DNA of 64,000 bases from NCBI GenBank assembly GCA_963921245.4, contig CAWUEY030000001.1:558001-622000 (forward strand). Reading direction: 5' to 3'. The translations under genes and the position numbers were made by a program. This document shows positions 34,732-44,944 of this stretch, piece by piece. Numbering within the stretch: position 1 is the first letter of the stretch; every line of letters starts with the position of its first letter. Source of the stretch: JABJGO01 sp963921245. GTDB lineage: Bacteria > Pseudomonadota > Alphaproteobacteria > Rhodospirillales > Casp-alpha2. The notes below the pieces were generated by a model, which ran no database searches, was not told where the DNA came from, and worked only from the letters and a program-made list of their open reading frames with translations.

Positions 34732-35814
34732 ATGAAAATATACAAAAGGCTTGCGGCGGGGAAAATGACGCAATTGGTTGCAGGCGCCGCCATTACAGCA
34801 TTGACATCTGGTGTGGCAATCGCAGAGCCGATTACCGTTGTATCCTGGGGCGGAAGTTACGGCGCCGCCCAGGATAAGGCCCTGTTCAATGATGCGTCCA
34901 AAAATGCTGGTATTGAGATCATTCGGGAATCCGGCGCAAGCATGTCAAAAACCTGTCTTCAGGTTGAATCTAATTCAGTGACATGGGACTTGGTTGTAAC
35001 GGGTTCCGGTGGCGCGGCAGCCGCCGCCGCTAAGGGGTGCTTGGAGAAAATTGACTACAGCGTTGTTGACGTGTCGGATTTTTATCCCAATCTGTATACG
35101 GACTATTGTGTCGGTTCCGATGTGTTCGCAACGGTAATGGCATGGAACACGGACAAGTATGGCGAGCCAGGAAGTGAAACGGCACCTAAGTCCTGGGCTG
35201 ATTTTTTCGATGTTGAAAAATTCCCCGGTACCCGTGCGTATCGCGCCAACAATGTGGATGGCGCTCTTGAGCCGGCCCTGATGGCGGATGGCGTTCCTGC
35301 GGATAAGGTCTATGAAGTTCTTTCAACCCGTGAAGGCATAGAGCGCGCCATCAATAAAATCAGGGAACTAAAACCCCATATTGCCGTGTTCTGGGGCTCT
35401 GGCGCACAGCAGGCCCAGTTGATGAAAGACGCCGAAGTGGATATGACAACCGGCTGGAACGGTCGTTTTGACAACGCCGCAAAAGACGGCGCAAAGGTTG
35501 GCTACACTTTTGATCAGGCACTGTTGGACTATGATTGTTTTGCCATACCGAAAGATGCGCCGAACGGAGAAACAGCAATGAAATTTCTGGCGGAAATCTC
35601 CAAGCCGGAATATCAGGCCAACCTGCCGTTTCACATCACGTACGGCCCTACCAACAAAAAAGCCTATGAGATCACGACTGCGCCGCAGGAGCTGATTGAA
35701 GCGCTGCCGTCTCATCCGAAAAACGTCCCGTTGATGCTTCCGGTCAGCCTTGACTGGTATGCCGAACACCGGGAAGAGGCGCTTGAAATGTATATGGAAC
35801 TACTGAGCGAATAA
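34732..35814 (+). CDS. ABC transporter substrate-binding protein, polyamine type
   Basis: A 360-residue exported binding protein. After a signal sequence (VAGAAITALTSGVAIA) comes EPITVVSWGGSYGAAQDKALF, the typical start of PotD-like proteins; AVFWGSGAQQAQLMKD and TTGWNGR are later conserved parts. ATG 34732 with GGAG 6 bases ahead is preferred over a GTG 12 bases upstream. ATPase and two permeases follow. The ligand is probably a polyamine or related cation, by family only. Confidence 0.9.
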   Translation: MKIYKRLAAGKMTQLVAGAAITALTSGVAIAEPITVVSWGGSYGAAQDKALFNDASKNAGIEIIRESGASMSKTCLQVESNSVTWDLVVTGSGGAAAAAAKGCLEKIDYSVVDVSDFYPNLYTDYCVGSDVFATVMAWNTDKYGEPGSETAPKSWADFFDVEKFPGTRAYRANNVDGALEPALMADGVPADKVYEVLSTREGIERAINKIRELKPHIAVFWGSGAQQAQLMKDAEVDMTTGWNGRFDNAAKDGAKVGYTFDQALLDYDCFAIPKDAPNGETAMKFLAEISKPEYQANLPFHITYGPTNKKAYEITTAPQELIEALPSHPKNVPLMLPVSLDWYAEHREEALEMYMELLSE

Positions 35815-35829
35815 TACAGACTCTCTTAC

Positions 35830-36999
35830 ATGCGAGCTGTCGGACAGAGGGTTAATCTGGCCGCCTCGTGTCCAGGAACGAATATTTTGTCCGAAAAAAC
35901 TGCTACCCGCGATGGGCGGTCGGCCTTGCCTATCCACATCCGGGGCTTGACGAAGAAATATGGTGATCTCTGCGCCTTGGATTCCGTTGATCTGGAAATC
36001 AAAAGCGGAGAATTTCTAACCCTACTTGGTCCTTCCGGATCAGGCAAAACCACGTTGCTGATGGCAATCGCCGGATTCAACCGGCCTGATTCTGGCAGTA
36101 TCCGGTTTGGCGACAGGGAAGTTATCCTGACGCCTCCCCATAAACGCGATGTGGGTATGGTTTTTCAAAGCTACGCCCTGTTTCCGCACATGAGCGTTGC
36201 TGACAATGTGGCCTTTCCACTGAAACTTCGCGGGACCCCGCCTGAAGAACGGGCTAGGCGCACCGCTGAAGCGCTGGAAACCGTACAGTTGAACGGGCTG
36301 GGCGAGCGAAGAATTGATCAGTTGTCCGGCGGACAGAAACAGCGCGTTGCGCTGGCCCGGGCATTCGTGTTTCGTCCGCGTATCCTCCTGATGGATGAGC
36401 CGTTATCGGCGCTGGACAAAAAGCTCAGAGAGCAGATGCAGATTGAACTGAAACACCTGCATCGGCAATTGGGGGTGACGACCGTGTATGTCACGCACGA
36501 TCAGCGTGAGGCCCTAACCATGTCGGACCGCATCGCCGTGATCAATCATGGAAAATTGGCGCAGGTTGATACACCGGAGGCGATCTATAATCATCCGGTC
36601 AATGGCTTTGTAGCCGACTTCATTGGTGAATCTACGATTTTGCCGTTGACACAGGGTGATGGCGGGCATCTGTTTTTCAAAGGGCGTAAAATTTCCAGTG
36701 AACCGGTTGAATTTACCAGTGAAGGGCATTCACTGGTAATACGCCCGGAACGGGTGTATGTCACCGATAATAAAGAGAATACCGAACAAACGCTATTGTT
36801 TGAGAGCACGGTGAAAGAAGCCGTGTTCCAGGGGGAAACAGCCTTTGCTCTCGTGGCTATTGATGATCAAACCGAATTATCGGTTCGTTTTGGTACAGAT
36901 GAAATGAGCCGGAAAAGTTTCCCCAAAGCCGGAGACCTGGTAACCGTCGGACTTCGTCGGGAAGACATCATCCTCATTCCCGGAGGGACGCAAGCATGA
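35830..36999 (+). CDS. ABC transporter ATP-binding protein, spermidine/putrescine type
   Basis: A 389-residue PotA-like ATPase. Walker A GPSGSGKTT, signature LSGGQKQRVALARAF, Walker B ILLMDEPLSALD and the switch in VYVTHDQREAL are all present, with a C-terminal TOBE-like domain. The first 30 residues (to about RSALPIHIRG) are atypical, so a later start is possible. It begins 15 bases after the binding-protein gene and overlaps the first permease by 4 bases. Confidence 0.92.
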   Translation: MRAVGQRVNLAASCPGTNILSEKTATRDGRSALPIHIRGLTKKYGDLCALDSVDLEIKSGEFLTLLGPSGSGKTTLLMAIAGFNRPDSGSIRFGDREVILTPPHKRDVGMVFQSYALFPHMSVADNVAFPLKLRGTPPEERARRTAEALETVQLNGLGERRIDQLSGGQKQRVALARAFVFRPRILLMDEPLSALDKKLREQMQIELKHLHRQLGVTTVYVTHDQREALTMSDRIAVINHGKLAQVDTPEAIYNHPVNGFVADFIGESTILPLTQGDGGHLFFKGRKISSEPVEFTSEGHSLVIRPERVYVTDNKENTEQTLLFESTVKEAVFQGETAFALVAIDDQTELSVRFGTDEMSRKSFPKAGDLVTVGLRREDIILIPGGTQA

Positions 37000-37907
37000 C
37001 GTTTATGGGGGCATCTGAACCCGAACAGACGCTGCATGCCAACGCGCTGAAGAAACAGGAGTTCAGGGAACACTGGACCTTGTTATGTCTGGCTTTACCG
37101 GCACTGCTGGTTATTGCGCTTATTATTCTTATTCCCGTCGGCTGGTTGTTCTATCTTTCTTTTATTGGCGCGGACGGTTCACCGTCTCTGGAATACTATC
37201 ATAAGATGATTAAGTACAAGTCTTATGCCCGGGTGTTCCTGATTACTTTCGAAGTCAGTCTGTTTACCACGCTGATTTGTATTCTGGCCGGATACCCGCT
37301 GGCTTATTTTCTGGCGAATTTGCCGCCCCGAATGGCTGGTTTTTGTATGCTGGCCGTCCTGCTGCCGTTCTGGACATCCCTTCTGGTACGCACCTATGCG
37401 TGGCTGGTGTTGCTCCAGAAGAAAGGCATTCTCAATGACTTCGCCATTGAAATCGGGTTGTGGGAAGCACCTGTAAAGCTTGTCCATAATATGTCAGGCA
37501 CCCTGATTGGCATGGCGCACATCATGTTGCCGTTTCTTGTCTTGCCGTTGTACGGGGCGATGAAGAAAATTGATCGGGACATGATGCACGCAGCGTCAAA
37601 CCTAGGGGCGTCTCCAGCCAAGGCTTTCTGGCAGGTGTACTTCCCGCTTTCGTTGCCAGGCATGGTGGCCGGATCATTAATCGTGTTTGTCCTGTGCCTT
37701 GGCTTCTATGTAACGCCCGCCGTCCTTGGCGGCGGAAAGGTGGTCATGGTGGCAACCCAGATTACCGCAATACTTGAGCACCAATTCGACTGGGGCGCAG
37801 CCAGCGCGCTTGGCGTTGTCTTGTTGTTTGCAACAATTTTGATTCTTTACGTCGCAGGTCGATTGTTTAGATTCGACACGGCACTGTTTGGTAAGGGCTG
37901 GTCATGA
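36996..37907 (+). CDS. ABC transporter permease, PotB-like
   Basis: A 303-residue membrane protein with about six segments and the EAA-type loop ASNLGASPAKAFWQVYFPLS. The N-terminal 30 residues are cytoplasmic and charged. It is translationally coupled to the ATPase upstream (ATGA overlap) and to the next permease downstream (ATGA overlap). Confidence 0.92.
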   Translation: MTFMGASEPEQTLHANALKKQEFREHWTLLCLALPALLVIALIILIPVGWLFYLSFIGADGSPSLEYYHKMIKYKSYARVFLITFEVSLFTTLICILAGYPLAYFLANLPPRMAGFCMLAVLLPFWTSLLVRTYAWLVLLQKKGILNDFAIEIGLWEAPVKLVHNMSGTLIGMAHIMLPFLVLPLYGAMKKIDRDMMHAASNLGASPAKAFWQVYFPLSLPGMVAGSLIVFVLCLGFYVTPAVLGGGKVVMVATQITAILEHQFDWGAASALGVVLLFATILILYVAGRLFRFDTALFGKGWS

Positions 37908-38719
37908 GCTGGTGGCGTAAAGCTGCATCGGATACCCAAATCACCCACGGTGACCGTTTTTGGCTGTATGCGGTTGCTTGTGTCATCATGCTATTGCTGG
38001 TACTTCCCACATTCATCGTCATTCCTATGTCGTTCTCGGACTCTCAGTATCTGGCATTTCCGCCCGAGATCTGGTCAACCCGCTGGTACGAGGAGTATTT
38101 CGGCTCTTCCAGGTGGATGAGGGCGACGTTCACATCAGTCTACGTTGGCGTTTTGACAATGCTGGTGGCGCCGCCGCTTGGCGTCATGGCCGCATATGCG
38201 CTTTTCGTATCCGGTCACAAGGCCGCCAGAGCCGTATTCATGCTTCTCATTACGCCCATGATTGTTCCCGTCATTCTGATTGCCATTGGTACGTTTTACG
38301 CCTATGGACGGGTTGGTTTAAACAATACGATTATGGGACTGGTTCTCGCCCATACGGCGATGGCGACGCCTTTAGTTATGATTATCATTACCGCAGCGTT
38401 GCGTTCCTATGATCTGAATCAGGAGAATGTTGCACGGAGTCTGGGCGCGACAAGGGCGAAAGCTTTTTTTCTGATTACCCTGCCACAGATCAAGTTCTCC
38501 GTTGTCACCGCGGCGCTGTTGTCTTTTTTGACGTCGTTTGATGAAGTGATTATTGCTATATTTGTCTCCGGCGGTGTCAATGCAACACTAACCAAACATA
38601 TGTTCAGCGCCTTGCGGGATTTTATTGATCCTACGATTGCGGCGATCTCGACGATTATGGTCCTGGTTTCATCGGTGCTTTTGCTGCTCACACAATTCAT
38701 CAACAAGTCAGAAAACTAG
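37904..38719 (+). CDS. ABC transporter permease, PotC-like
   Basis: A 271-residue permease with about six membrane segments and the coupling motif VARSLGATRAKAFFLITLPQ. It completes the second importer operon. After its stop the DNA turns into IS fragments, so any further genes of this operon have been lost or never existed here. Confidence 0.92.
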   Translation: MSWWRKAASDTQITHGDRFWLYAVACVIMLLLVLPTFIVIPMSFSDSQYLAFPPEIWSTRWYEEYFGSSRWMRATFTSVYVGVLTMLVAPPLGVMAAYALFVSGHKAARAVFMLLITPMIVPVILIAIGTFYAYGRVGLNNTIMGLVLAHTAMATPLVMIIITAALRSYDLNQENVARSLGATRAKAFFLITLPQIKFSVVTAALLSFLTSFDEVIIAIFVSGGVNATLTKHMFSALRDFIDPTIAAISTIMVLVSSVLLLLTQFINKSEN

Positions 38720-38769
38720 AGTTTCTCTTTTAACCGAAAATAGCCGTTATCCGGCTCTCCGTATTATGG

Positions 38770-39190
38770 GGGATGCCTTGATCAGGCGGCGGTCTTTCCG
38801 GAGAACAGAAACGGCACCTTTGACGTCGGTGCTCAGGCACGGCGTCAGACAGAACGCCAGAGGACGACAGTGTGCGTCACTTATGGCATGAACCTTGGTG
38901 TTGCGGCCTCCCTTTGTACGGCCGATGGCCTGAATAAAAGCCCCCCTTTTCCGCCACCGGTCGAGCGGTGCGCCAGAACGCGCGTGGCGGGCATGGAAAT
39001 CTCTTGCTCGACCTCGGCCAAGCCCGCCGTCAGGGCGGCGAACAGGTATTGCCAGTGCCCCTTCTGCGACCAGCGGTTATAGCGGTTGTAGATCGTCGTC
39101 GAGGGGCCGTATTCTCCGAGACAGTCTCGCAAGCGCAAGCCCGATTGCAACACATGGGGGATGCCCGAGATTACCCGAAACCTCACTCAA
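38770..39190 (-). mobile_element. IS5-family transposase fragment
   Basis: The minus strand reads VISGIPHVLQSGLRLRDCLGEYG, TTIYNRYNRWSQKGHWQYLF and EISMPATRVLAHRSTGGGKGG, then in broken frames a part matching FCLTPG. It is related to the fragment at 26897 (same ISM-ATRVLAHRS block). Both ends are missing; its start fuses with an IS481 piece. Confidence 0.75.
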
Positions 39191-39335
39191 TGCCGCGAGC
39201 GAAGCCGTCGATCGCTGTATTGCCGCTCGGACCGCGGGCGGCGGCGGGGCGCTCCTGTGTAGTACCTGTCCCATAGAGCCTCTTTATTAATGATGATATT
39301 CAATACACCATCAAATGCTGGAACTAAACACCTAG
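39191..39335 (-). mobile_element. IS481-family 5' fragment
   Basis: The terminal repeat (complement of 39309-39330) is followed on the minus strand by ATGGGACAGGTACTACA, giving MGQVLHRSA and AVRAAIQRSTASLAALS, a normal IS481 transposase start. The frame then enters IS5 sequence after about 30 codons. Confidence 0.7.
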
Positions 39336-39710
39336 AATGTAAAGAACAGGGAGGCGGGATATTGTGGGATATACGCGGATACATCCCGGAAAACATCAAT
39401 GTTTATGCGGATTACAAATCGATGCGCTGGTAATTAGATATGCTGCACCATTCTTTCCCACTGCGACACTTAGAACCGAATTTCGTGCGTTTTTCGGTAA
39501 GACGGGAAATGTGCAAAAATGCCTCAACGCCACAGCAGGCGCGGCTTTCAAGGCTTTTCACGATTTCTCAAGTCGGAAGTCGACCGGCTAAAGATGGAAG
39601 TAAGTCCCATCTTTGATTTCTTCAGGGTTTCTGTGGGGCACAGCTCAAAAACGCCATTTTCTAAGTCGGCACTGGTGTGAATTCCTTCAGCAACACATGT
39701 AGTATATCAC
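39336..39710. other. No gene recognised
   Basis: This 375-base stretch between IS481 and phage-repressor fragments has no frame that I can link to a known family. It is probably further decayed inserted DNA. Confidence 0.4.
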
Positions 39711-39878
39711 TTAACGGGTGTCCGGCAAAAAACTTCCCGTCCAGCGGGCTTCGCCGATGACCTCCATGTCGTCGGACCAAGTGCGGTTCATTTCCGCCTT
39801 TTCGTCGCTTTTGAGGACCCAGCCGCCGGTGCTGTCCTTGCCCAGACGCTTGGCGACCAGGCCGTCGTCTGGGCGGAT
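39711..39878 (-). pseudogene. C-terminal fragment of an S24/LexA-like phage repressor
   Basis: The minus strand reads DDGLVAKRLGKDSTGGWVLKSD, then MEVIGEARWTGSFLP before the stop at 39711-39713. The sequence D-G-L-V-x-K-R-L and the closing V-I-G-x-A-x-W are typical of the peptidase domain of phage-type repressors. About 55 codons remain. Upstream it is cut by an AT/GT dinucleotide tract. Confidence 0.65.
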
Positions 39879-39918
<40 letters not shown>

Positions 39919-40004
39919 CGTTGCGACGGCGGGTACGGCTACAATCCACAAGAATGGAACAACCGTCTACCAGCGTCGGCTCCATGGAGTAACTCCTATG
40001 ATGA

Positions 40005-41073
40005 TTATCTAGGGTTTCGTTTGATTTCCGCCAGGGTAAATGTTGTAAAATCCTCGAAGATCCAGCCGTTTTTCAAGGTGTCGTAGATGATCTTGAGCAG
40101 CTTTCGTGCTGTGGCGATGATCGCCTTGCCGGCACCGCGGCGGTCCTTGATGAGCCGGTAGAAGGCATTGAGATAGCCTGAATAGCGGATGGTGATGAGC
40201 GTGCCCTGAACCAGGGTGGTGCGCATGACCTTCTCGGGGCATAAAATGCCCCTGCCGGTCAACGGTTTGTTTCCGCGTTTGGTAATCCGTCCCCGGTTGT
40301 CGGTCTCGTTCGACTGACTGACCCCCGCCACGATGCCAGGGTAGGCCACCAACTTGTCCGCATTCTCGAAGTCATTCACATTGCCGAGGCCAGAGAGGAA
40401 CACCGCTGGCGAACGGGGGCGGATGCCTTTAATCTCGACCCGCCCGTCATAACCGTCCATGGTTTCAGCCGAGCTCTCACACACTCTGTCGAGCCGTATG
40501 ATGGCATCTGTCAGACTGAGGGCCTGATCTCAGCTCCACCTGCTCGAGAGTCGAGAAACGGCCAATCTCAAGAGCCTTCAATCGACGTCTGGAAGAAAGG
40601 CTTTCCTTATTCAATTTGATGCCGTGGCGGACATGAAGGGCGAGGACCCTGTTCAACAACCGTGTGCGGTGTTTAACCAGAAGATCGTGTGTGCAGGTTA
40701 GGAACGCAAGCGCGCTTTCGGCGACCGTCTTCACCCGCGTCTCGGGCAGCATGTCCTTCGACAGGAAAAAGGCCATGGCCCGCGCATCGTTGCGGTCCGT
40801 CTTCTTGACCACCTTGCGGATCACACCAAATTGCCCCAACGGCCCGGAGTTGTCGGTAACCACGCGGCCGACACACGAAATTACCTGATCACAGAACCAG
40901 GCCGCGTTCCCCGTTGCCGTGGCGGCAATCTCATCGGCGGCATCAAGTGTCAGATGGAGCCGTTCAAGACCCGCCACACAAAGCAGAAACGTCTCACAAT
41001 CGCCGTGGCCGTCATTACCCGGACGGCAAACCGTGAAAGAACTGGTATGAAGATCGACACCCATATAAGCCAT
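40005..41073 (-). mobile_element. IS110-family transposase, frameshifted
   Basis: The first part starts MAYMGVDLHTSSFTVC (RuvC-like DEDD domain) and has VVKKTDRNDARAMAFF and KHRTRLLNRVLALH. Near 40525 the frame shifts; the second part has IRPRSPAVFLSGLGNVNDF, VAYPGIVAGVSQS and ITKRGNKPLTG, the transposase-20 domain. Together they span one normal gene broken by a frameshift. The downstream serine motif region is present. Confidence 0.85.
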
Positions 41074-41388
41074 GCTATACTTCCTCTGTCGGGCGTGAAT
41101 GGTGGAACCCCGGATGAGGGGTGAACGGTCCAGCAAAACCCTGAGCAAAACCCCGGTCCAAACGCCTATACGAGATCACCGCCCTAAACCGGGCCTCAGG
41201 CTGGTCGTTCGGATACAGGCGCGGGCTAATCTCCTCTACAGGGTCAAAATGCCCTATATGATCATTCAGCCTGAAACTCATCCGCCTCTCCCAACACTCT
41301 ACCAGAGCCGGCATGCAGGACCGATAACTAACCATTCATGCCAGCTCCTGTTTATCGGTTTCACTTTTTCGTTGATTTTATATCGAAC

Positions 41389-41410
41389 AAAAATGAATAG
41401 GTTCATTTTT
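41389..41410. promoter_or_regulatory. Candidate TetR operator 1
   Basis: A perfect 9-base inverted repeat, AAAAATGAA and TTCATTTTT, separated by TAGG, lies 120 bases before the TetR start. Length and symmetry fit a TetR dimer site. Confidence 0.55.
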
Positions 41411-41441
41411 ATGTCCCAGAGTCTGCTCAAGAGTCAATGCA

Positions 41442-41463
41442 AAACTTGAACAGACTCATTTTT
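41442..41463. promoter_or_regulatory. Candidate TetR operator 2
   Basis: This imperfect copy matches operator 1 at 17 of 22 positions and lies 53 bases further on, about five turns of DNA. It is about 66 bases before the TetR start. Confidence 0.4.
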
Positions 41464-41529
41464 CTTGATACACAACCTCGAAGTGCGTTTTCGCCGAGCA
41501 AACTTTGAGCCATAAAAAAGGCGGATCAC

Positions 41530-42153
41530 GTGTCCGGGCTACGAGAACGTCAAAAAGCAGACAGAAAGCAGCGCATTATCGCCGCCGCGGAAGCTCAGTT
41601 TCGCCAGCTTGGATATGAAGAAACCAGAATTGAGAGTATTGCCAGTGCTGCCGGGGTTTCGGTAGGGACGGTCTATAACTATGTCCAGAACAAATCAGAT
41701 TTATTGATGATTCTTGTTACGGAACACACTGATTTCGTAAAAGATGAAGTTGACAAGCTGATCAGGGACCCGCCAAGAAATCCGGTCGAAGCTGTTTTCG
41801 GATTGTTCGTGACAATGACTCGCCATTCTCTGAATCATTTGGGCAAGGAAAACTGGCGCCATCTTGTCGGCTTATCCATTGCGCACCGGAAGACAATGAT
41901 CGGGGAACGCTTTGCGCAGCACAACATGACACTGCATGATCGGATTATCCGGATGCTGGATGCGCTTCAGGATAACGGTGTTCTGGCGAGAGAGTGCGAT
42001 ACAAGACAACTGGGCGGCATCCTGTTTCGCGTGGAAACCATGCACTACATCGAGCTTGCCTCAAACGATGCAGTGACGTTTGAAGACTATAAAAAGCTTG
42101 TCCATGAAGACATGCAATTCATTCTTAAACCCTACGCGTCTTCACGGTGGTGA
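41530..42153 (+). CDS. TetR-family transcriptional regulator
   Basis: A 207-residue regulator with a GTG start. The DNA-binding part is RQKADRKQRIIAAAEAQF and ESIASAAGVSVGTVYNYVQNKSDLL; the rest is a ligand-sensing helical domain. It is not beside an obvious target: upstream is IS110, downstream is a convergent gene. The paired inverted repeats ahead of it suggest autoregulation. Ligand unknown. Confidence 0.9.
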   Translation: MSGLRERQKADRKQRIIAAAEAQFRQLGYEETRIESIASAAGVSVGTVYNYVQNKSDLLMILVTEHTDFVKDEVDKLIRDPPRNPVEAVFGLFVTMTRHSLNHLGKENWRHLVGLSIAHRKTMIGERFAQHNMTLHDRIIRMLDALQDNGVLARECDTRQLGGILFRVETMHYIELASNDAVTFEDYKKLVHEDMQFILKPYASSRW

Positions 42154-42183
42154 CGCCCGGTAAAATCAGGGCGCGCCGCCGGT

Positions 42184-42621
42184 TTAGGCTTTTTCGACGA
42201 TCACCGCCGTTCCGCTGGCCACCAGGAACAGCATATTTTTTCCGTCTCCGGAAATTTCATTGTAGTCGAGCGACACAGCGACAATTGCGTTGGCACCGAC
42301 TATCAGGGCCTCGCGGCGTAACTCGGTAAGACAGGTATGACGCGCATCGCGGAGAACCTTCTGGGATGACTTGGAGCGCCCACCGAGAATATCCGTGATC
42401 CCGGCAAAGAAATCTTTGAACAGGTTCATGCCGAACACGCATTCGGCCGTGACCACCTGAATCCGTTGCGTGACCCGGTACTCACCCATGGAGGATTCCG
42501 TGGTGACAATAATGTCTTTTGCCAACTCATCGATCACTTCGGTGGGCAGTTCATCGTACTGCTTGTTGTCGATCAATTCCTGAATGTCTTCTTCGCTTTT
42601 GCCAAAAAGTCCGAATACCAT
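42184..42621 (-). CDS. YbjQ/DUF74-family heavy-metal-binding-like protein
   Basis: A 145-residue protein with VVTAECVFGMNLFKDFFAGI and REALIVGANAIVAVSLDY, the conserved core of the YbjQ family, which forms ring pentamers of unknown function. The N-terminal extension is acidic (SEEDIQELIDNKQYDELP). It lies 20 bases downstream of fumA on the same strand. Confidence 0.85.
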   Translation of the reverse strand: MVFGLFGKSEEDIQELIDNKQYDELPTEVIDELAKDIIVTTESSMGEYRVTQRIQVVTAECVFGMNLFKDFFAGITDILGGRSKSSQKVLRDARHTCLTELRREALIVGANAIVAVSLDYNEISGDGKNMLFLVASGTAVIVEKA

Positions 42622-42641
42622 GATCTAGCCTTTCCTGAACG

Positions 42642-44261
42642 TCATGCGGGTACGAATTCCTTGAAGAAATCATTGCCTTTATCATCGATCACAATAAAAG
42701 CGGGGAAGTCTTCAATTTCAATTTTCCAGATGGCTTCCATACCCAGTTCCGGGTACTCCAGCACGTCAATTTTTTTGATGCAATCCTGGGCCACGCGGGC
42801 ACCAGGGCCGCCGATAGAACCGAGATAGAACCCACCATGGGCCTGACAGGCCCTGGTGACGGCGAGAGATCGATTACCCTTCGCCAGCATGACCATCGAA
42901 CCCCCTGCGGCCTGGAACTGATCAACGTATGAGTCCATTCGCCCCGCCGTGGTCGGGCCGAAAGAGCCGGAAGCGAACCCTTCCGGGGTTTTCGCCGGAC
43001 CTGCATAGTACACGGCGTTTTCCTTTAAGTAATCCGGCATGGGCTCACCCGCATCCAGCCGTTCCTTGATCTTGGCATGGGCGATGTCACGCGCCACGAT
43101 CAGAGAGCCCGTCAGATTCAGTCGGGTTTTCACCGGATACCGGGTAAGAACGCCAAGGATTTCCCGCATGGGTTTGTTGAGATCAATGTCCACAACAGTG
43201 CTTTCCAGATCGTCCGCTTCAACGTCCGGCAGATACTTAATGGGATTGGTTTCCAGTTTCTCGATAAAGATACCGTCCCTGGTAATCTTGCCCTTGCACT
43301 GACGATCCGCAGAACAGGACACCCCGATGCCAACAGGACAGGACGCACCGTGCCGGGGCAATCGAATGACACGAACATCATGACAGAAATACTTTCCGCC
43401 AAACTGGGCCCCGATACCCATGTGCTGGGTCATCTTGTGGACCTTGTCTTCCAGTTCCAGGTCTCGGAAGGCCTGACCGTATTCGTTGCCGGACGTGGGC
43501 AAGTCATCCAGGTATTTGCAGCTGGCGAGCTTGACGGTCTTCAGGTTCAACTCCGCCGATGTTCCACCGATGACGATGCAGAGATGGTAGGGCGGGCACG
43601 CCGCCGTGCCGAGCGTTCGGATTTTTTCGTCCAGAAATGTTGCCAGTGATTGTGGGTTCAACACGGCCTTGGTCTGCTGATACAGGAACGACTTGTTTGC
43701 GGAACCGCCGCCTTTGGCGATGAACAGGAATTTATAGGCATCGCCTTCCGTCGCATAGAGATCGATTTGCGCGGGTAGATTGTCACCGGTGTTTTTCTCT
43801 GTGAACATATCCAGAGGAGCCAACTGACTATAACGCAGGTTTGATTCCGCATAAGTCTTGCGAACACCTTCCGAAATGGCGGCCGCGTCGTCTGCTCCGG
43901 TCCAGACGTTCTGACCTTTTTTACCCATCACGATCGCAGTTCCTGTATCCTGGCACATTGGCAAGATGCCGCCTGCAGAAATATTGGCGTTTTTCAGCAG
44001 ATCCATGGCCACAAACCGGTCATTGTCAGAGGCTTCAGGATCGTCCAGTATGGAGGATAGTTGCGCCAGGTGTGCCGGGCGCAGCAGGTGCGCGATATCC
44101 CGCATAGCGGCGGCGGTCAACATGGTAAGGGCTTCCGGGGCAATTTTGAGAATTTCCTGACCCTGGAATGTTTCCGTGGAAATGTGGTCTGTACTCAGGA
44201 GCCGGTATTCCGTTGTGTCTGGACCCAGGGGGAACATTTCGTGATAGTCAGACGTGCTCAT
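42642..44261 (-). CDS. fumA: Class I fumarate hydratase
   Basis: A 539-residue iron-sulfur fumarase. The N-terminal domain has GGILPMCQDTGTAIVMGKKG (Cys103, a cluster ligand) and FIAKGGGSANKSFLYQ; the C-terminal part has SFGPTTAGRMDSYVDQFQ. It interconverts fumarate and malate with a [4Fe-4S] cluster. Length is normal for the fused form. A YbjQ-like gene follows on the same strand. Confidence 0.95.
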   Translation of the reverse strand: MSTSDYHEMFPLGPDTTEYRLLSTDHISTETFQGQEILKIAPEALTMLTAAAMRDIAHLLRPAHLAQLSSILDDPEASDNDRFVAMDLLKNANISAGGILPMCQDTGTAIVMGKKGQNVWTGADDAAAISEGVRKTYAESNLRYSQLAPLDMFTEKNTGDNLPAQIDLYATEGDAYKFLFIAKGGGSANKSFLYQQTKAVLNPQSLATFLDEKIRTLGTAACPPYHLCIVIGGTSAELNLKTVKLASCKYLDDLPTSGNEYGQAFRDLELEDKVHKMTQHMGIGAQFGGKYFCHDVRVIRLPRHGASCPVGIGVSCSADRQCKGKITRDGIFIEKLETNPIKYLPDVEADDLESTVVDIDLNKPMREILGVLTRYPVKTRLNLTGSLIVARDIAHAKIKERLDAGEPMPDYLKENAVYYAGPAKTPEGFASGSFGPTTAGRMDSYVDQFQAAGGSMVMLAKGNRSLAVTRACQAHGGFYLGSIGGPGARVAQDCIKKIDVLEYPELGMEAIWKIEIEDFPAFIVIDDKGNDFFKEFVPA

Positions 44262-44354
44262 GGCAACTCACCCTGTGAATGGATTGGTGTTGTATTCGGG
44301 GAATCTCGAACAAGCGATATCATCCTGGCACGTTGATTGGGCTGTGGTCCCCGG

Positions 44355-44891
44355 TTACTTCTTACGGAAAGCATCCAGAGCAATGACCTCACCAGTTCTG
44401 GGTTCAGCGGCGGCATTTTCTGCGGTTGGTTCTGTGTCTGGCGCCACCGACGGCTCGAAATCCTGCTCGACGGCAGGGGGCTCGAAGGGGAATTCCTCCA
44501 GATCAGCAAAACCTTCTTCGTCCATATCTGTGGTTTTCAATTGCAGGCCGAAATTGACTGATGGATCGGTAAATCCGGTAATTTCTGAAAACGGAATATG
44601 GAGACGTTCCGGTTTTCCGTTGAATCGCAGGGTCACAAAGAACCCACCATCGTCGACCATCAATTCGTCGTATTGATGTTGCAAGACGATGGTCATCTCC
44701 TCGGGATGTTGGGCTTTCAGGACATCGGGCAGAATAACCGCCCCTGTATCGGTTCGGAAGGTGATGTAGAAATGATGTTCACCGACAAGGCCATGCTCGG
44801 CGGTGTAGGACAAGGCCTGGCTGATAACGCTGCGGAGCGCATCTTCAATCCAGCGATCATACCGAATGGGATCGTCGTCTTGATAATCCAT
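44355..44891 (-). CDS. sspB: SspB-family ClpXP adaptor
   Basis: A 178-residue protein of the alphaproteobacterial SspB type: YDRWIEDALRSVISQAL, then HFYITFRTD and MTIVLQHQYDEL. SspB delivers tmRNA-tagged proteins to ClpXP through a folded N-terminal domain, with an acidic linker and a short C-terminal ClpX-binding tail (ALDAFRKK here). The tmRNA gene lies directly upstream, on the same strand, which fits. Confidence 0.92.
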   Translation of the reverse strand: MDYQDDDPIRYDRWIEDALRSVISQALSYTAEHGLVGEHHFYITFRTDTGAVILPDVLKAQHPEEMTIVLQHQYDELMVDDGGFFVTLRFNGKPERLHIPFSEITGFTDPSVNFGLQLKTTDMDEEGFADLEEFPFEPPAVEQDFEPSVAPDTEPTAENAAAEPRTGEVIALDAFRKK

Positions 44892-44944
44892 GGCCCCCGC
44901 CGATACTTTTCCCTCTTCGTTTCGCCGTCGGCTCGTTGGCCGTT

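Noticed and set aside
27481..39330. Composite transposon bounded by IS481 ends
   Set aside because: The IS481-type ends at 27481, 29755 and 39330 belong to separate broken fragments, some fused to other elements; no matching target duplication was found.
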